From: Pseudobdellovibrionaceae bacterium
Lineage (GTDB): Bacteria > Bdellovibrionota > Bdellovibrionia > Bdellovibrionales > UBA1609
Assembly (NCBI GenBank): GCA_023898385.1
Contig: CP060220.1
Span: forward strand, 2,728,001 to 2,792,000
Direction: 5' to 3'
Length of the DNA: 64,000 nucleotides
In this document: piece after piece, positions 1 through 9,578 of the stretch
Numbering within the stretch: the first letter of the stretch is position 1
Layout of the letters: each line of letters opens with the position of its first letter
The notes under the pieces: generated by a model
What the model saw: the letters and a program-made list of their open reading frames with translations, nothing else
Told to the model about the DNA's origin: nothing
Database searches by the model: none
Program-made: the position numbers and the translations under genes

Positions 1-1104
1 TTTTATATCGAGTTTTTCGGCCAAGGCGTCCACAAGGAAAGTGGATTGAATCATAACTGCTGCGGTTTGCGTGAAGTCACTATCCCATTTGTTTTGGTAC
101 TCTATGAACTCTTTTTCGGTCATGCCCTGTTGCTTCATGCGTCGAGCAAAATCTTCGATCATGGCTTGTTTTTGTCGGCCAAGAAGTGATTGAGGAACAT
201 CTACGGGATTAGCTGCAACCAGAGCCTTAAGCACTCTCTGGTGGAGTTCTTCTTTGATTCGCTCTTCTTCACGACCAGTGATGTCCTCTTTAATGGTTTC
301 TTTAAGTTCAGCTAGAGTTTTGTATTCGCCCATTGATTGAGCAAATTCATCATTGAGTTCAGGCAGGTCTTTTCGGTAAAGCTTCTTGAGAGTTACTTTA
401 AAGGTCACAGGCCGACCGGCAATTTCTTTAGCATGATACTCGGCAGGAAATGAAAGATTCAAATCTTTATTCGCTCCCACCTTCATGCCAACGATACCCT
501 CTTCAAAGCCCTCGATAAATGACTGCGAGCCTAGTTCAAGTTTATGCCCCTGTCCGCTGCCATTAGGTAAGGGAGCGCCGTCCACAAAACCTTCAAAATC
601 AATTTCGGCGACATCGCCTTCTTTAGCGGCTCGATCTTCAAAGACCGGCACCTGTTCCGCACGACTCTTGCGAATGTCCTCTAAAATCTGTTCGACTTGT
701 TCGCCAGAAACGTTAAGCTCTTCTTGCTCGACTTTAAGTTTCTCAAATTGTTTTAAAGTGACATCAGGTCGAACTTCGAATTGAGCAGAAAATGAAAACG
801 GCTGATCCTCTTCAAAAGTTTCAAAGGCCAACTGTGGCTGGCTGATAGGGTCTAGCGAATGCTCATTGAGTGCCGATTCATAACTGTCTGAGACAAGGTT
901 TTGAAGCACGTCTGATTTGACCCGGTCCTTGTACAATTTTTTTATCGCCGAAATGGGGGCCTTGCCCTTGCGAAAGCCTTTGATATTGGCTTCTTTTTGA
1001 ATTCCCTTGTACATTCTGTTAAAAGCGTCAGACACCATGTTTTCAGGAATTTCGATGTTTAACTTTCGATTTAAACCTTCTAATACGTCCAAAGATGACT
1101 TCAT
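1..1104 (-). CDS. tig: Trigger factor, C-terminus cut by window edge
   Basis: Ribosome-associated chaperone with peptidyl-prolyl isomerase activity that meets nascent chains at the exit tunnel. Translating the minus strand from ATG at 1104 gives 368 residues with no stop before the left edge; the family is usually about 430-450 residues, so only the end of the C-terminal chaperone arms is missing. The ribosome-docking signature GFRKGKAP is near residue 43, followed by an FKBP-type domain (GDVAEIDFEGFVDG, then FIEGFEEGIVGM) and a charged helical C-terminal part. AGGAGAG lies a few bases upstream of the ATG. It is divergent from the ArsA-type genes. In many bacteria tig precedes clpP-clpX-lon; here those genes are about 8 kb away. 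Confidence 0.95.
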   Translation of the reverse strand, partial: MKSSLDVLEGLNRKLNIEIPENMVSDAFNRMYKGIQKEANIKGFRKGKAPISAIKKLYKDRVKSDVLQNLVSDSYESALNEHSLDPISQPQLAFETFEEDQPFSFSAQFEVRPDVTLKQFEKLKVEQEELNVSGEQVEQILEDIRKSRAEQVPVFEDRAAKEGDVAEIDFEGFVDGAPLPNGSGQGHKLELGSQSFIEGFEEGIVGMKVGANKDLNLSFPAEYHAKEIAGRPVTFKVTLKKLYRKDLPELNDEFAQSMGEYKTLAELKETIKEDITGREEERIKEELHQRVLKALVAANPVDVPQSLLGRQKQAMIEDFARRMKQQGMTEKEFIEYQNKWDSDFTQTAAVMIQSTFLVDALAEKLDIK

Positions 1105-1200
1105 TTTCTCTCCTAGTGATCTTGAAAAGGCCTCTTATAGGCACTCTAACGGATTGTGGCAACAAAAATGCTGCGCCACATCTATAGTGAGGGCCAACAG

Positions 1201-2118
1201 ATGGCTGTAGGGGGGGATAATCAGCGGTTGGTTCTTGTAACGGGTAAAGGGGGCGTGGGCAAGTCGTTGGTGGCGGCTGCCCGGGCGCACCACGAATTCC
1301 GACAGGGCCAGCGGGTGTTGTTGGTGGAGCTGGGGGAGACCAGCTCGTACCAGTTTATGCTCAATATGGCGGTTGATTTCACTCCTCGACCCAGCAAATG
1401 GGGTTTTGATGTGGCGCTTTGGAGCGGCGAGACCTGTTTAAGGGAATATATTCGACATTTTGTGAAGTTGGACCGAGTGGTGGACCTATTTTTTGATAAT
1501 AAAGTGATGCGGACCTTTATAAAGGCGGCTCCAGCGCTTAAGGAGTTGGCCATTTTGGGTAAATTGACAAGTGGGATCAGGCACTGGGGGCCACCGCTTC
1601 ACTATGATGTGATCATATTGGATGGTTATTCCACCGGTCATTTTTTAGCACTGCTTCAGGCGCCGCGGGGGATGGCTGATTTAGTGCAATTCGGCCCCAT
1701 GGGGGAGCAAAGTCAACTTATTCATGACACAATTACAAACCCAGATTTCACTGAAATTGATATTGTGACCCTACCTGAAGAAATGCCAACCACTGAGACC
1801 ATGGAACTGTTTTCGACCTTGATGAGCGATTTCAGCGTAACACCTAATATTATTGGCAATCGTTGGTTAGAACCGCACCTCACAGATGAAGAATTAACGC
1901 ATTTAGAAGTGCATTTGAGTCACCAAGATGGTCCCGAATGGCAGCAGCCGCTCGATTTTGTTAATTATCTTCAAATTAAAATGAAGCGGCAAAAAGAAAG
2001 TGAGCAGGCACTCTCAGCCCTAGCTGGTCATTTAAAGTATTTGCCATTGGTATTTTCATCGGATTCGAATTTTATCATTGAAAGCCTGAGCTCCCAGTGG
2101 GGAGGCCAACATGGATGA
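1201..2118 (+). CDS. ArsA-family P-loop ATPase (first of pair)
   Basis: Member of the ArsA/Get3-like ATPases. A deviant Walker A, TGKGGVGKS, lies at about residues 14-22 with the signature lysine. The DTAPTGH-type switch motif of ArsA/Get3 is altered to DGYSTGH, followed by LALLQAP. At about 305 residues it is a single ATPase half. ATG at 1201 is preferred because GAGGG lies 8 bases upstream; an in-frame GTG at 1156 lacks a ribosome site. The stop overlaps the start of the next ATPase gene by 8 bases, so the two are translationally coupled and may form a heterodimer, as the two halves of ArsA do. No arsenite genes are nearby, so an arsenic role is not supported. Substrate unknown. Confidence 0.8.
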   Translation: MAVGGDNQRLVLVTGKGGVGKSLVAAARAHHEFRQGQRVLLVELGETSSYQFMLNMAVDFTPRPSKWGFDVALWSGETCLREYIRHFVKLDRVVDLFFDNKVMRTFIKAAPALKELAILGKLTSGIRHWGPPLHYDVIILDGYSTGHFLALLQAPRGMADLVQFGPMGEQSQLIHDTITNPDFTEIDIVTLPEEMPTTETMELFSTLMSDFSVTPNIIGNRWLEPHLTDEELTHLEVHLSHQDGPEWQQPLDFVNYLQIKMKRQKESEQALSALAGHLKYLPLVFSSDSNFIIESLSSQWGGQHG

Positions 2119-3205
2119 CCTTATAAAGAGAAATAAGATTATCGTTTGTGCGGGAAGTGGTGGAGTTGGCAAAACCACCGTCTCCGCGGCGTTAGGGGTG
2201 CGTGCGGCTGAGTTGGGTTTGCGTGTCCTCGTATTGACCATTGACCCTGCTAAAAGATTGGCCACCTCTTTGGGGTTGGTGCCGGGTCAGGCGGACGAAG
2301 TCAAAGTACAAAACTTCGATTGTGATGGAGCGCTTTTTGCGGCGGCCATTGATCCTGAGAAAATTTTCGGAGAGTTCATAAAAGCCAGCGCTAAGAATCC
2401 TGAGGCGGCAGAGCGTTTACTGAGAAATCGTCTTTACAAACAGTTGGCCACCACTTTTAGCGGATCCCAAGAATTTACTTCACTGGAGCGCTTGGCCGTT
2501 GCCGCAGAAAGTGCATCCTATGACTTAGTGATTTTGGACACTCCGCCAGCCCAACATGCCCTTGAGTTTTTGGAGGCACCGGCGAAAATTTACGCTTTAT
2601 TTCAAGACTCTATTACCAAATGGTTTGTAGGTGGTGGACAGTCATCGGGCCTCTTTCAAAAATTTGTAGGGTCGAGCACGCGCACGGTTTTCAGGGCGCT
2701 AGAGAAAGTCACTGGATCGCAATTTATCGGTGAGCTCACTGACTTCTTTGCCAGCATCAGATCGGTTCAGGAGAGAGTCAGCGAACGAAGCCAGCAGGTG
2801 GATAAGTTGTTAAAAAGTGAGCAAACGGGCTTTGTGCTTATAACTGGATTTGATGAGGCCAAACTTAAGGAAACAGAAGGGTTTAACCGCGAACTGAAAA
2901 AGTCGGGCTATAACCTCCAAGCGGTCGTAGTCAATAGAGCCTTCCCCGTATGGATGTCGTCAGAACGTATTCAGTGGCGGCAAAGCCATGAGGCCGATCT
3001 CATGGCTCGCCTGGAGCAGTTCTATCAGAAGTTCTTGTCCTATCATCAAAATCGTCAGGCCGTTTACGACAGTTTTCAGAAAAACCTGTCAGACCAGTTG
3101 CCCTTAATTAGAATCCCTGACATGAATAAAGATATATATGGTATCGACGGGCTTAAGTTGCTCGCCGAAGAAATTAACAAGCGGTTTAATGATGTTGCAA
3201 CTTAG
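2111..3205 (+). CDS. ArsA-family P-loop ATPase (second of pair)
   Basis: A 364-residue ATPase with deviant Walker A GSGGVGKTT at residues 15-23 and a well-kept switch motif, DTPPAQHALEFL, near residue 140. TIDPAKRL after the P-loop strand is also typical of ArsA/Get3 proteins. It overlaps the preceding paralogue by 8 bases and the following lipoprotein gene by about 17 bases, which implies a tight operon. In related Bdellovibrio and myxobacterial genomes such pairs occur without arsenic genes, so a role in membrane-protein handling or cell-surface machinery is possible but unproven. The more canonical motifs suggest this partner is the active ATPase and the first one a specialised or regulatory subunit (inference). 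Confidence 0.85.
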   Translation: MDDLIKRNKIIVCAGSGGVGKTTVSAALGVRAAELGLRVLVLTIDPAKRLATSLGLVPGQADEVKVQNFDCDGALFAAAIDPEKIFGEFIKASAKNPEAAERLLRNRLYKQLATTFSGSQEFTSLERLAVAAESASYDLVILDTPPAQHALEFLEAPAKIYALFQDSITKWFVGGGQSSGLFQKFVGSSTRTVFRALEKVTGSQFIGELTDFFASIRSVQERVSERSQQVDKLLKSEQTGFVLITGFDEAKLKETEGFNRELKKSGYNLQAVVVNRAFPVWMSSERIQWRQSHEADLMARLEQFYQKFLSYHQNRQAVYDSFQKNLSDQLPLIRIPDMNKDIYGIDGLKLLAEEINKRFNDVAT

Positions 3206-4355
3206 ATATATATTGCTAGTACAGGTAATGGTTTTGGCCGCTGTCGGCTGTATCACGGCACCAAAATCTCAACCATTAACGACCAATGACCAAGAAATCA
3301 TTCGTGAGTTCAGTCGCGGCAATGATCTGATGACTAAAGGCGAATATGCCGCTGCCGCCCAGTTGTTTGATTCTCTAATGGTGGAGCGCCCCGCCACCGA
3401 GGTAGATTTAATTATTGTATACAATGCGGCCTCTTCTTATGAGGCTATGGGTCAATGTCGCCAAGCTGGGACAAGATACCGGCAAGTAGCTCGTGGCGCG
3501 GCAAAAAAGTTTCAGTATTTGGCAGCCCTCAGCTTGTATAGGGTGGGGCAAATGCACATGTGCCTGGGTCAGGCAGAAAAAGCGTTGGCAAGTTACTTAG
3601 ACAGTTGGAGCCGTCGTCAACATTTGCCCCTAGCTTTGGCGTCCGCCGAGTTACCTGCTCGAGTCGCCACGGCGTACGCAATTTTGGGAAATACAGAGCA
3701 GGCGAAGAAGTACTTTGATATTTCTCAAAAGGGATTGCTTCAGCTTCAGTCACAAAAATTTTCAGGACAGCAAAAGGCCGAAATTTTGGCCAAAGCGTTG
3801 TATTTTATGGGGCAAATTGACGATTTGGATCCAGAGGTGAATTCGTACAAGGTGTACCTAAAAACATTGGGTGATCTTCAGGTTTATGCTTTAAAGGCAG
3901 TAGAGCTTACGAAGGAGCCTTGGTCCACACGATCTGCGGCACAAATTCGAATAGGATATGAGAACGTGTGGTCTATTATAGGAAGCCTCGAACAAACCAA
4001 AAGTGGCAAAGGTGAACTAGAAATACGAGAAGTACAAAAACAACAAAATTGGCTTGTTGAAGAAGCGCTAGCCAACATCGAAAAATTAAAGGCCGCCCAA
4101 TATCCTGAGGATCAAAACCTTCCAGAAGTTAAGAAGTTGATGTTACAAATGGATGAAAATAAAAAGCGATTCAAAGCCTATTTGTCATCTGGGGTTCTTG
4201 GAAATTCGCTGACCGAGGCGGCAAAGCGAAAACAAGCTCTCAAGCGCGAAGGTCGAGTTTTTAATCCGGATCCCATTTTAGAAGAACATGCTCATCGCCG
4301 GTCTACTGTTTTGCCAGAGAAAAAGATGCCCGCCGTGGAGAATGCGAACCCATGA
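3189..4355 (+). CDS. TPR-like lipoprotein
   Basis: About 388 residues. Start chosen at the tandem ATGs 3189/3192, because the signal peptide begins there; an upstream in-frame start at 3138 would lie wholly inside the ATPase gene. The N-terminus is hydrophobic and ends in the lipobox-like LAAVGC, with Cys near residue 21. The mature protein is alpha-helical with TPR-like spacing of A, Y and G residues (for example GNDLMTKGEYAAAAQLF and AASSYEAMGQCRQAGTRY) over residues 45-180. It is likely anchored in the envelope and mediates protein-protein contacts. The gene overlaps the ATPase upstream and shares an ATGA overlap with the gene downstream, which suggests a joint envelope function for the cluster. 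Confidence 0.7.
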   Translation: MMLQLRYILLVQVMVLAAVGCITAPKSQPLTTNDQEIIREFSRGNDLMTKGEYAAAAQLFDSLMVERPATEVDLIIVYNAASSYEAMGQCRQAGTRYRQVARGAAKKFQYLAALSLYRVGQMHMCLGQAEKALASYLDSWSRRQHLPLALASAELPARVATAYAILGNTEQAKKYFDISQKGLLQLQSQKFSGQQKAEILAKALYFMGQIDDLDPEVNSYKVYLKTLGDLQVYALKAVELTKEPWSTRSAAQIRIGYENVWSIIGSLEQTKSGKGELEIREVQKQQNWLVEEALANIEKLKAAQYPEDQNLPEVKKLMLQMDENKKRFKAYLSSGVLGNSLTEAAKRKQALKREGRVFNPDPILEEHAHRRSTVLPEKKMPAVENANP

Positions 4356-5098
4356 AAACAACGCTAGAACAGTTAACAATGGGTGTGGGTTTTCTAAATA
4401 GCGGGCTTACGACGTTGATGAGGGCAAAAGGGTTAAAGCGCTACGCCATAATTCCTTTTCTTATCGATGTGGCTATTTTGTTTTTTGGAATGGCGTGGGG
4501 GGCAAGCCAGGTGTTGAGCTTGGCAACCCTGGCTGCAGGCTATATAGTTTCGGTGGATTCGGGGTTTTTATATTATCTCGTCTATTATCCGCTTATTCTG
4601 TTGTTTGGGCTTGTCTTTGTAATTTTACTGGTGTTTGCGGTGTACCTCCTTGCCGGTGTCATTGCGGGTCCTTTTAACTCACTTCTTGCAGAGCGAGCGC
4701 TGATGCACTTTGGAGTCATCGAAGACAGGCCTTTTCAAGTTATGGCATGGTTAAAACTCAGCGTTCGCATGTTGATTGTCAGTTTGCTGAAGGCAGTACT
4801 GTTTTTAATAGTCGGTATAGTGCTCTTTATTTTGGCCTTTGTGCCGGGATTCAACTTGGCCTCGTCGTTGGGCGCCATGATGATTTTAGCTTTCGACTCT
4901 ATGGACTATTCATTTGAAATAGATGGATTAGGTTTGAGGCAGCGTTTGGATTTTTTCAGGAAAAACCTGGCAAGCTTTGGTGGAATGGGTTTAATTTTTG
5001 CTCTTACAGTTTTAGTGCCCGGGTTAACACTTTTGATGATGCCGGTGGCTGTTGTGGGTTCAGCGTCTGCCTACGCTGAGTTAAAGTTAAAGTCCTAA
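4352..5098 (+). CDS. EI24/CysZ-family inner-membrane protein
   Basis: A 248-residue integral membrane protein. It opens with GFLNSGLTTLMRAKGLKRY followed by IIPFLIDV, the arrangement seen in EI24/CysZ proteins, then has several long hydrophobic stretches (about residues 30-55, 70-105, 135-170 and 210-240). AGPFNSLLAER in the middle matches the family loop before the third segment. CysZ members transport sulfate, but many EI24 proteins have no assigned substrate. The start forms an ATGA overlap with the lipoprotein gene upstream, and gshA follows after 11 bases. Proximity to the glutathione gene is compatible with sulfur metabolism but does not prove it. Confidence 0.7.
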   Translation: MKTTLEQLTMGVGFLNSGLTTLMRAKGLKRYAIIPFLIDVAILFFGMAWGASQVLSLATLAAGYIVSVDSGFLYYLVYYPLILLFGLVFVILLVFAVYLLAGVIAGPFNSLLAERALMHFGVIEDRPFQVMAWLKLSVRMLIVSLLKAVLFLIVGIVLFILAFVPGFNLASSLGAMMILAFDSMDYSFEIDGLGLRQRLDFFRKNLASFGGMGLIFALTVLVPGLTLLMMPVAVVGSASAYAELKLKS

Positions 5099-5109
5099 GG
5101 GGTAACACA

Positions 5110-6357
5110 GTGGTGGATCAAACCATTCATAAAAGTATTGTGGCTCATCGCCAGCAGGTTTCCGATTGGTTTCGGGAAAAGAAAAAAGGATTAGCCATAC
5201 CCTTTTATGCCAGTTTTGATATTCGAGATTCAGGTTACAAAGTGGCTCCTGTGGATGCGAATATTTTTCCGGCAGGTTTTAATAATATTTGTCAGATCGA
5301 TAAAGACTCCTCAGTAGAGCACGCCAAACAGTATTTTCATGATCATTATCCGTCCTGCGGAAAACGCTTATTGCTGTTGGCTGAGGAGCACACTAAAAAC
5401 CCCTTTTATTGGGAAAACATCAGAGCCCTTAGAAACCTACTCACAGAGGCCGGCTTTACGGTGTTCATGTCGTGGCCGAAAGATTTTGAAAATGCCGTGG
5501 AGGTCGAATCTATTTCAGGTCACAACCTCACCATATCGCCACACGAAATTAGAGATGGAATCCTATTTGTCGAAGGTGAGCCCATTGATCTCGTAATCAA
5601 CAACAATGATTTTTCAGTGCCCTACGCAGAATGGGTGGAACGAGTTAAAACGCCAATCAATCCCCCTACGGCATTGGGTTGGCACCGGCGTCGAAAGGAT
5701 GAGTTCTTTGATCAATACAATTTATTGGCGAAAGAGTTTGCGGAAATTATTGATGTCGATCCATGGCTTTTGTCAGTAGAAACCCAAGTTTTTTCTGATT
5801 TTGACATTAACAGTGAAAGCAGTCGAGAAACATTGGCAAATCGTGTGGATCAAATGATTGTGGACCTCGAAGTGGTTTACAAAAAGCACGACATTAGTCA
5901 AAAGCCTTACGTATTTGTAAAAAACTCTGCCGGGACCTATGGGTTAGCGGTGATTCATACGCTATCCGGGGATGATGTGAGAAACTGGACCTACAAAGCC
6001 AGAAAGAAAATGAAAGCCGCTAAGGGTGGTGGCGGTGTTGACCAACTGATTATTCAAGAGGGTATTCCCACAGCCGTAAGAGCCGATGACCAATCAGCAG
6101 AACCCGCGATTTATACATTGGGTTGTCGATTGGCGGGAGGGTTCTTGCGATCTCACAGTGAAAAGGGCCCTGGCGAGAGTCTAAATAGCCCTGGTGCGGT
6201 TTACAAGCGCCTTTGCGTGTCTGATCTAAACATAAATATAGAAGGTCATCCTATGGAAAATGTCTACGGCTGGGTGGCCAAGCTAGGTGTGTTGGCCATA
6301 GGTTACGAAGCAAAAAAGGCCGGAGTCTTCTTTCGCGACTACACCATGGAGCTCTAA
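5110..6357 (+). CDS. gshA: Glutamate-cysteine ligase, GshA type (PF08886-like)
   Basis: Catalyses ATP-dependent joining of glutamate and cysteine, the first step of glutathione synthesis. The 415-residue protein matches the non-classical GshA family: FYASFDIRDSGYKVAPVDAN, FPAGFNNIC, and an ATP-grasp-like second half with FVKNSAGTYGLAV, LIIQEGI and the closing FFRDYTMEL. Start is GTG at 5110, the first codon after the upstream gene with a purine-rich AAGGGG a few bases before. It is last in the ArsA-lipoprotein-EI24 cluster and meets the next gene convergently with an 8-base gap. No gshB is seen in this window. Confidence 0.88.
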   Translation: MVDQTIHKSIVAHRQQVSDWFREKKKGLAIPFYASFDIRDSGYKVAPVDANIFPAGFNNICQIDKDSSVEHAKQYFHDHYPSCGKRLLLLAEEHTKNPFYWENIRALRNLLTEAGFTVFMSWPKDFENAVEVESISGHNLTISPHEIRDGILFVEGEPIDLVINNNDFSVPYAEWVERVKTPINPPTALGWHRRRKDEFFDQYNLLAKEFAEIIDVDPWLLSVETQVFSDFDINSESSRETLANRVDQMIVDLEVVYKKHDISQKPYVFVKNSAGTYGLAVIHTLSGDDVRNWTYKARKKMKAAKGGGGVDQLIIQEGIPTAVRADDQSAEPAIYTLGCRLAGGFLRSHSEKGPGESLNSPGAVYKRLCVSDLNINIEGHPMENVYGWVAKLGVLAIGYEAKKAGVFFRDYTMEL

Positions 6358-6365
6358 CGTTCTAT

Positions 6366-7031
6366 TTATCTAGGAACCGTGAATTCGACATTTTTTGGTA
6401 AGAGCCGAATATCATCTTTAGAGATGGTGAGATCGTCCATTTCACCTTTGAGTTGAACAGAATTCAGCACCCATTTGTCAGGCCATTGACCGCCCAGGTT
6501 TTCCATTCGCAGTGTTACAGGTAAATTATTAAAGTACTGTTGTTCAAAATTGTCTGATGGGGCTGATGCATAGAGCTCGCCAAGTGGCAGCCAAATGGTC
6601 GCCATTCGATTGATATCTTGATCATTTTCATGACAAGGAGATTCTACGATCATTTTTGGCGGAAGGCCATTGACAGCTATTCCAGGCGCAATGAACTCGA
6701 GTTCCAATTTGCTGTACCTCTGACAGGCTAAAATTTTTCGGCCCTGGTCAGATTTTGTTACAAAATGTCCAAGTGCGATCCCAACTTGTCGATCGGACAC
6801 TTCAACCTTAGCAGATTCAACCAAGCGCTCTTGGGCTGCCAATTTAAGGGCCGTGCCCTCTAAGTGCGAGTAATCGAAAATCTTATTTATGGCTGCCGGT
6901 TGTCGATGATCTGCACTTCCTGTGTAGACAAAAAATATACCATCCCAGGAATTATAACTGGTAGAGAGGCCAAACAGCAGGCCGGCCAAAAATATAAATA
7001 ATGAGAGCCCTATATTACGATTTTCCATCAC
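6366..7031 (-). CDS. Membrane-anchored hypothetical protein
   Basis: A 221-residue protein not recognised as a named family. It has one N-terminal hydrophobic segment (about residues 8-25) that could be an uncleaved signal anchor. The rest is soluble and likely periplasmic or extracellular, with two cysteines about 55 residues apart (ILACQRY and ESPCHEN) that could form a disulfide. It ends convergently 8 bases from gshA, and the next gene on its strand is pepA after about 100 bases. No motif points to an enzymatic role. Confidence 0.6.
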   Translation of the reverse strand: MMENRNIGLSLFIFLAGLLFGLSTSYNSWDGIFFVYTGSADHRQPAAINKIFDYSHLEGTALKLAAQERLVESAKVEVSDRQVGIALGHFVTKSDQGRKILACQRYSKLELEFIAPGIAVNGLPPKMIVESPCHENDQDINRMATIWLPLGELYASAPSDNFEQQYFNNLPVTLRMENLGGQWPDKWVLNSVQLKGEMDDLTISKDDIRLLPKNVEFTVPR

Positions 7032-7135
7032 AATTCATATCGACTCTTTGTGGTAAAAACTTAAGCTTTCCAGCCATTGGTCGGGGCCACAGTACCTATG
7101 ACCACAATGACCCATGGAGCTAGCGTTATTACCCG

Positions 7136-8674
7136 TTAGGTGAACTGCTTAGCAAGCTCTACAAAAGTCCGAACCAAAACTCCAGAGGCCGCTTTTTTCT
7201 GACAGTAATTAAGACGATTGCTCACATTCCACGCTGTGCCTGCAATATCAAAATGGGCCCAGGGGATATCCTTATCGACAAACTGTTCTAAAAAGGCGGC
7301 TGCCGTACTGCTTCCAGCCCCTTTAAATGAGGATATGTTAGATAAATCCGCATGCACGCCCTTCATATCGCTGAGGTGTTGATCAGCAATGGGCATCGGC
7401 CACATCAATTCTCCTGAAGCTTCAGCTGCTTTTTCAATTTTGGCAGCCAATTTTTTATCGCGGGTGAAATAAGCGGTGTGAAGATTACCAAGTGCGACCA
7501 CAATGGCGCCAGTCAATGTTGCGGCGTCTACAATCATTTGGGGTTTTTGTTCGGTGGCGTAAGAAAGTGCATCCATTAAAATTAAACGACCTTCGGCGTC
7601 GGTATTTAAAACTTCAACGGACTTTCCATTTCTAGCGACCAAGATGTCGCCAGGTTTATTGGCATTTGGACCAGGCATGTTTTCTGATGCTGGAACGTAG
7701 CCCACAGCATTCACTTTTAACCCAAGCTTGGCAATGGCCAGCATGGCGCCGATCACGGCCCCACCGCCACACATGTCATAGCGCATTTCGTCCATGGAGC
7801 TTGAGGGCTTTATGCTAATTCCGCCAGAGTCAAAGGTGAGTCCTTTACCAACAAAGGCGATGGGTTTTTTGCTAGCTGCCGCCCCTTTGTATTCGAGAAT
7901 AATAAACCTAGGCTCCTTGTCGCTGCCGGCGGACACGCCGTAAAGGCCACCCATTTTTTCTTTTTTAATGCGAGCTTTATTCCAGGATGTGACCTTGAGC
8001 TTTGTGCCTTTGGCGGCCTTTTCGGCTTCGTTCGCTAAGGCCTCTGGGGTGATGATATTTCCGGGAGAGTCTCCTAGCCGTCGAGTGAGGTTCACACACT
8101 CCACAAGCACATTGGCCGTGTTAAAGGCGCCTTTGTACGAGGCCGTAAATTGTTTTGCGCCGGCCAAGATTTGAACTTTCTGTAAGCTGTGGCAGCGATC
8201 TTTTTTAGTTTCAGCGGCTTTATAATCATCATAGTCGTAATCGCAGAGAAGTAGCCCTTCCGTGGCGGCTTGTAGGGCTGAGGGGCCATCACGAAAACCT
8301 TTTGTGATGTTTTCTAAAAACATGTGAGCCGATTTCGTTTTTTCAGAGTTGAGAGTGTGCCAGGCTTGGGCCGTGCCTTGACGAAGGATCTCGTGGTTGA
8401 GGTTTTTCGAGGTTCCTAGACCACAAAATAAAACATTTTTGTAACCACTGAGATTAGCATGTCGAAAAAACAGACACTCTTTAAAATCACCCCGAAAGGC
8501 ACCCTCGTTAACCGCGTCCTGTAGCCAGTCGTTGGTTGCTTTGTCTGCACCAAAGGCAGCGACGGAGGGTTTTGCTCCACTTTTTGCTGATTTGGCCGGA
8601 GTTTGAATTGCAAACAAAACTAAAGTTTGGGCGGCTTTGGTCGAGGGGCTGGTCTTAATTAACTCTACTTGCAT
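7136..8674 (-). CDS. pepA: Leucyl aminopeptidase (M17)
   Basis: Cytosolic two-metal aminopeptidase that removes N-terminal residues. The M17 signature NTDAEGRL is intact, and the metal/active-site lysine motif GKGLTFDSGGISIKP precedes it, followed by MRYDMCGGGAV; the C-terminal segment ends near WAHFDIAGTAW. Length is about 512 residues, normal for the family. The start is set at ATG 8674, with AAAGG about 10 bases upstream; an in-frame ATG 19 codons earlier lacks a site and adds residues not usual in PepA. A predator-like lifestyle would use it for prey protein turnover (inference). Confidence 0.93.
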   Translation of the reverse strand: MQVELIKTSPSTKAAQTLVLFAIQTPAKSAKSGAKPSVAAFGADKATNDWLQDAVNEGAFRGDFKECLFFRHANLSGYKNVLFCGLGTSKNLNHEILRQGTAQAWHTLNSEKTKSAHMFLENITKGFRDGPSALQAATEGLLLCDYDYDDYKAAETKKDRCHSLQKVQILAGAKQFTASYKGAFNTANVLVECVNLTRRLGDSPGNIITPEALANEAEKAAKGTKLKVTSWNKARIKKEKMGGLYGVSAGSDKEPRFIILEYKGAAASKKPIAFVGKGLTFDSGGISIKPSSSMDEMRYDMCGGGAVIGAMLAIAKLGLKVNAVGYVPASENMPGPNANKPGDILVARNGKSVEVLNTDAEGRLILMDALSYATEQKPQMIVDAATLTGAIVVALGNLHTAYFTRDKKLAAKIEKAAEASGELMWPMPIADQHLSDMKGVHADLSNISSFKGAGSSTAAAFLEQFVDKDIPWAHFDIAGTAWNVSNRLNYCQKKAASGVLVRTFVELAKQFT

Positions 8675-8965
8675 TTGCGAACCTTTTGTTTGTTGTTTTA
8701 AACACAATTTCAGCCCATTAATGCGGGGCACAATATAAAATTTGTTGTGTCAATCTAGGTAGCACAGTGGGTTATGTGAATAAAGCATTTTGTGATTAAG
8801 TTTAATGGCGCCTTGTCCGATGAGAGCCTTGTCAAACATATTGGGCGACCCATAATGGATAGGAGTTATGGCCTAGTATGTGGACTAGAAAACCGAGTTA
8901 GGCTCTAACACGGTGGATGAACTGCATTTAAGATGAATTAAAAGCCTTTTGCAAGGGAGTGGGAC

Positions 8966-9574
8966 TTGGCACTGATACCTGTTGTGATTGAACAAACGCC
9001 TAAGGGTGAGCGCAGCTATGATATTTATTCACGACTGTTAAAGGACCGGATCATTTTATTGGGGTCACCGGTTACGGACGATGTAGCAAATAGTATCATC
9101 GCTCAGATGTTTTTCTTAGAGATGGACAACCCCGAAAAAGACATCTCGCTCTACATCAATTCACCGGGTGGAAGTGTAACAGCTGGCCTGGCTATTTACG
9201 ACATTATGCAATTTGTAAAGTGTGAGGTGAGCACAGTTTGTATTGGAATGGGCGCAAGTATGGGATCGCTTTTATTGACTGCTGGAGCAAAGGGTAAACG
9301 TTATGTATTGCCTCACGCCCGCATTATGATACATCAGCCATTGATCATGGGTTCAGGCATTACCGGCCAGGCCAGTGACATTGAAATTGAAGCAAAAGAA
9401 ATGCTTGATACGAAGCGAAAGTTGACGGCGATTTATGAACGTCACACAGGTTTAGATCACGATACCCTAACAAGGGCTATGGACCGCAATAATTACCTAA
9501 GTGCAGAGGCTGCGGTGGAAATGGGATTGGCAGACCAAGTGGTTGCCAGTAGAAAAGCCACAGAAAAGGACTGA
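8966..9574 (+). CDS. clpP: ATP-dependent Clp protease proteolytic subunit
   Basis: Serine peptidase that forms the 14-mer proteolytic chamber used with ClpX or ClpA. The 202-residue product has the catalytic triad in place: Ser98 in GMGASMGS, His123 in MIHQPL and Asp near 172 in DRNNYL. YINSPGGSVTAGLAIYD is the oxyanion region. The start is TTG at 8966 (MALIPVVIEQT), 8-10 bases after AAGGGAG; no other start fits the family N-terminus. clpX begins 4 bases after the stop, and lon follows, so the three proteolysis genes are grouped. The preceding 291 bases hold no gene and must carry the promoter, which I could not place with confidence. Confidence 0.96.
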   Translation: MALIPVVIEQTPKGERSYDIYSRLLKDRIILLGSPVTDDVANSIIAQMFFLEMDNPEKDISLYINSPGGSVTAGLAIYDIMQFVKCEVSTVCIGMGASMGSLLLTAGAKGKRYVLPHARIMIHQPLIMGSGITGQASDIEIEAKEMLDTKRKLTAIYERHTGLDHDTLTRAMDRNNYLSAEAAVEMGLADQVVASRKATEKD

Positions 9575-9578
9575 GCGG

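Noticed and set aside
1156..1200. Extended N-terminus of the first ArsA-type ATPase
   Set aside because: GTG 1156 has no ribosome site, while ATG 1201 does and starts just before the P-loop strand.
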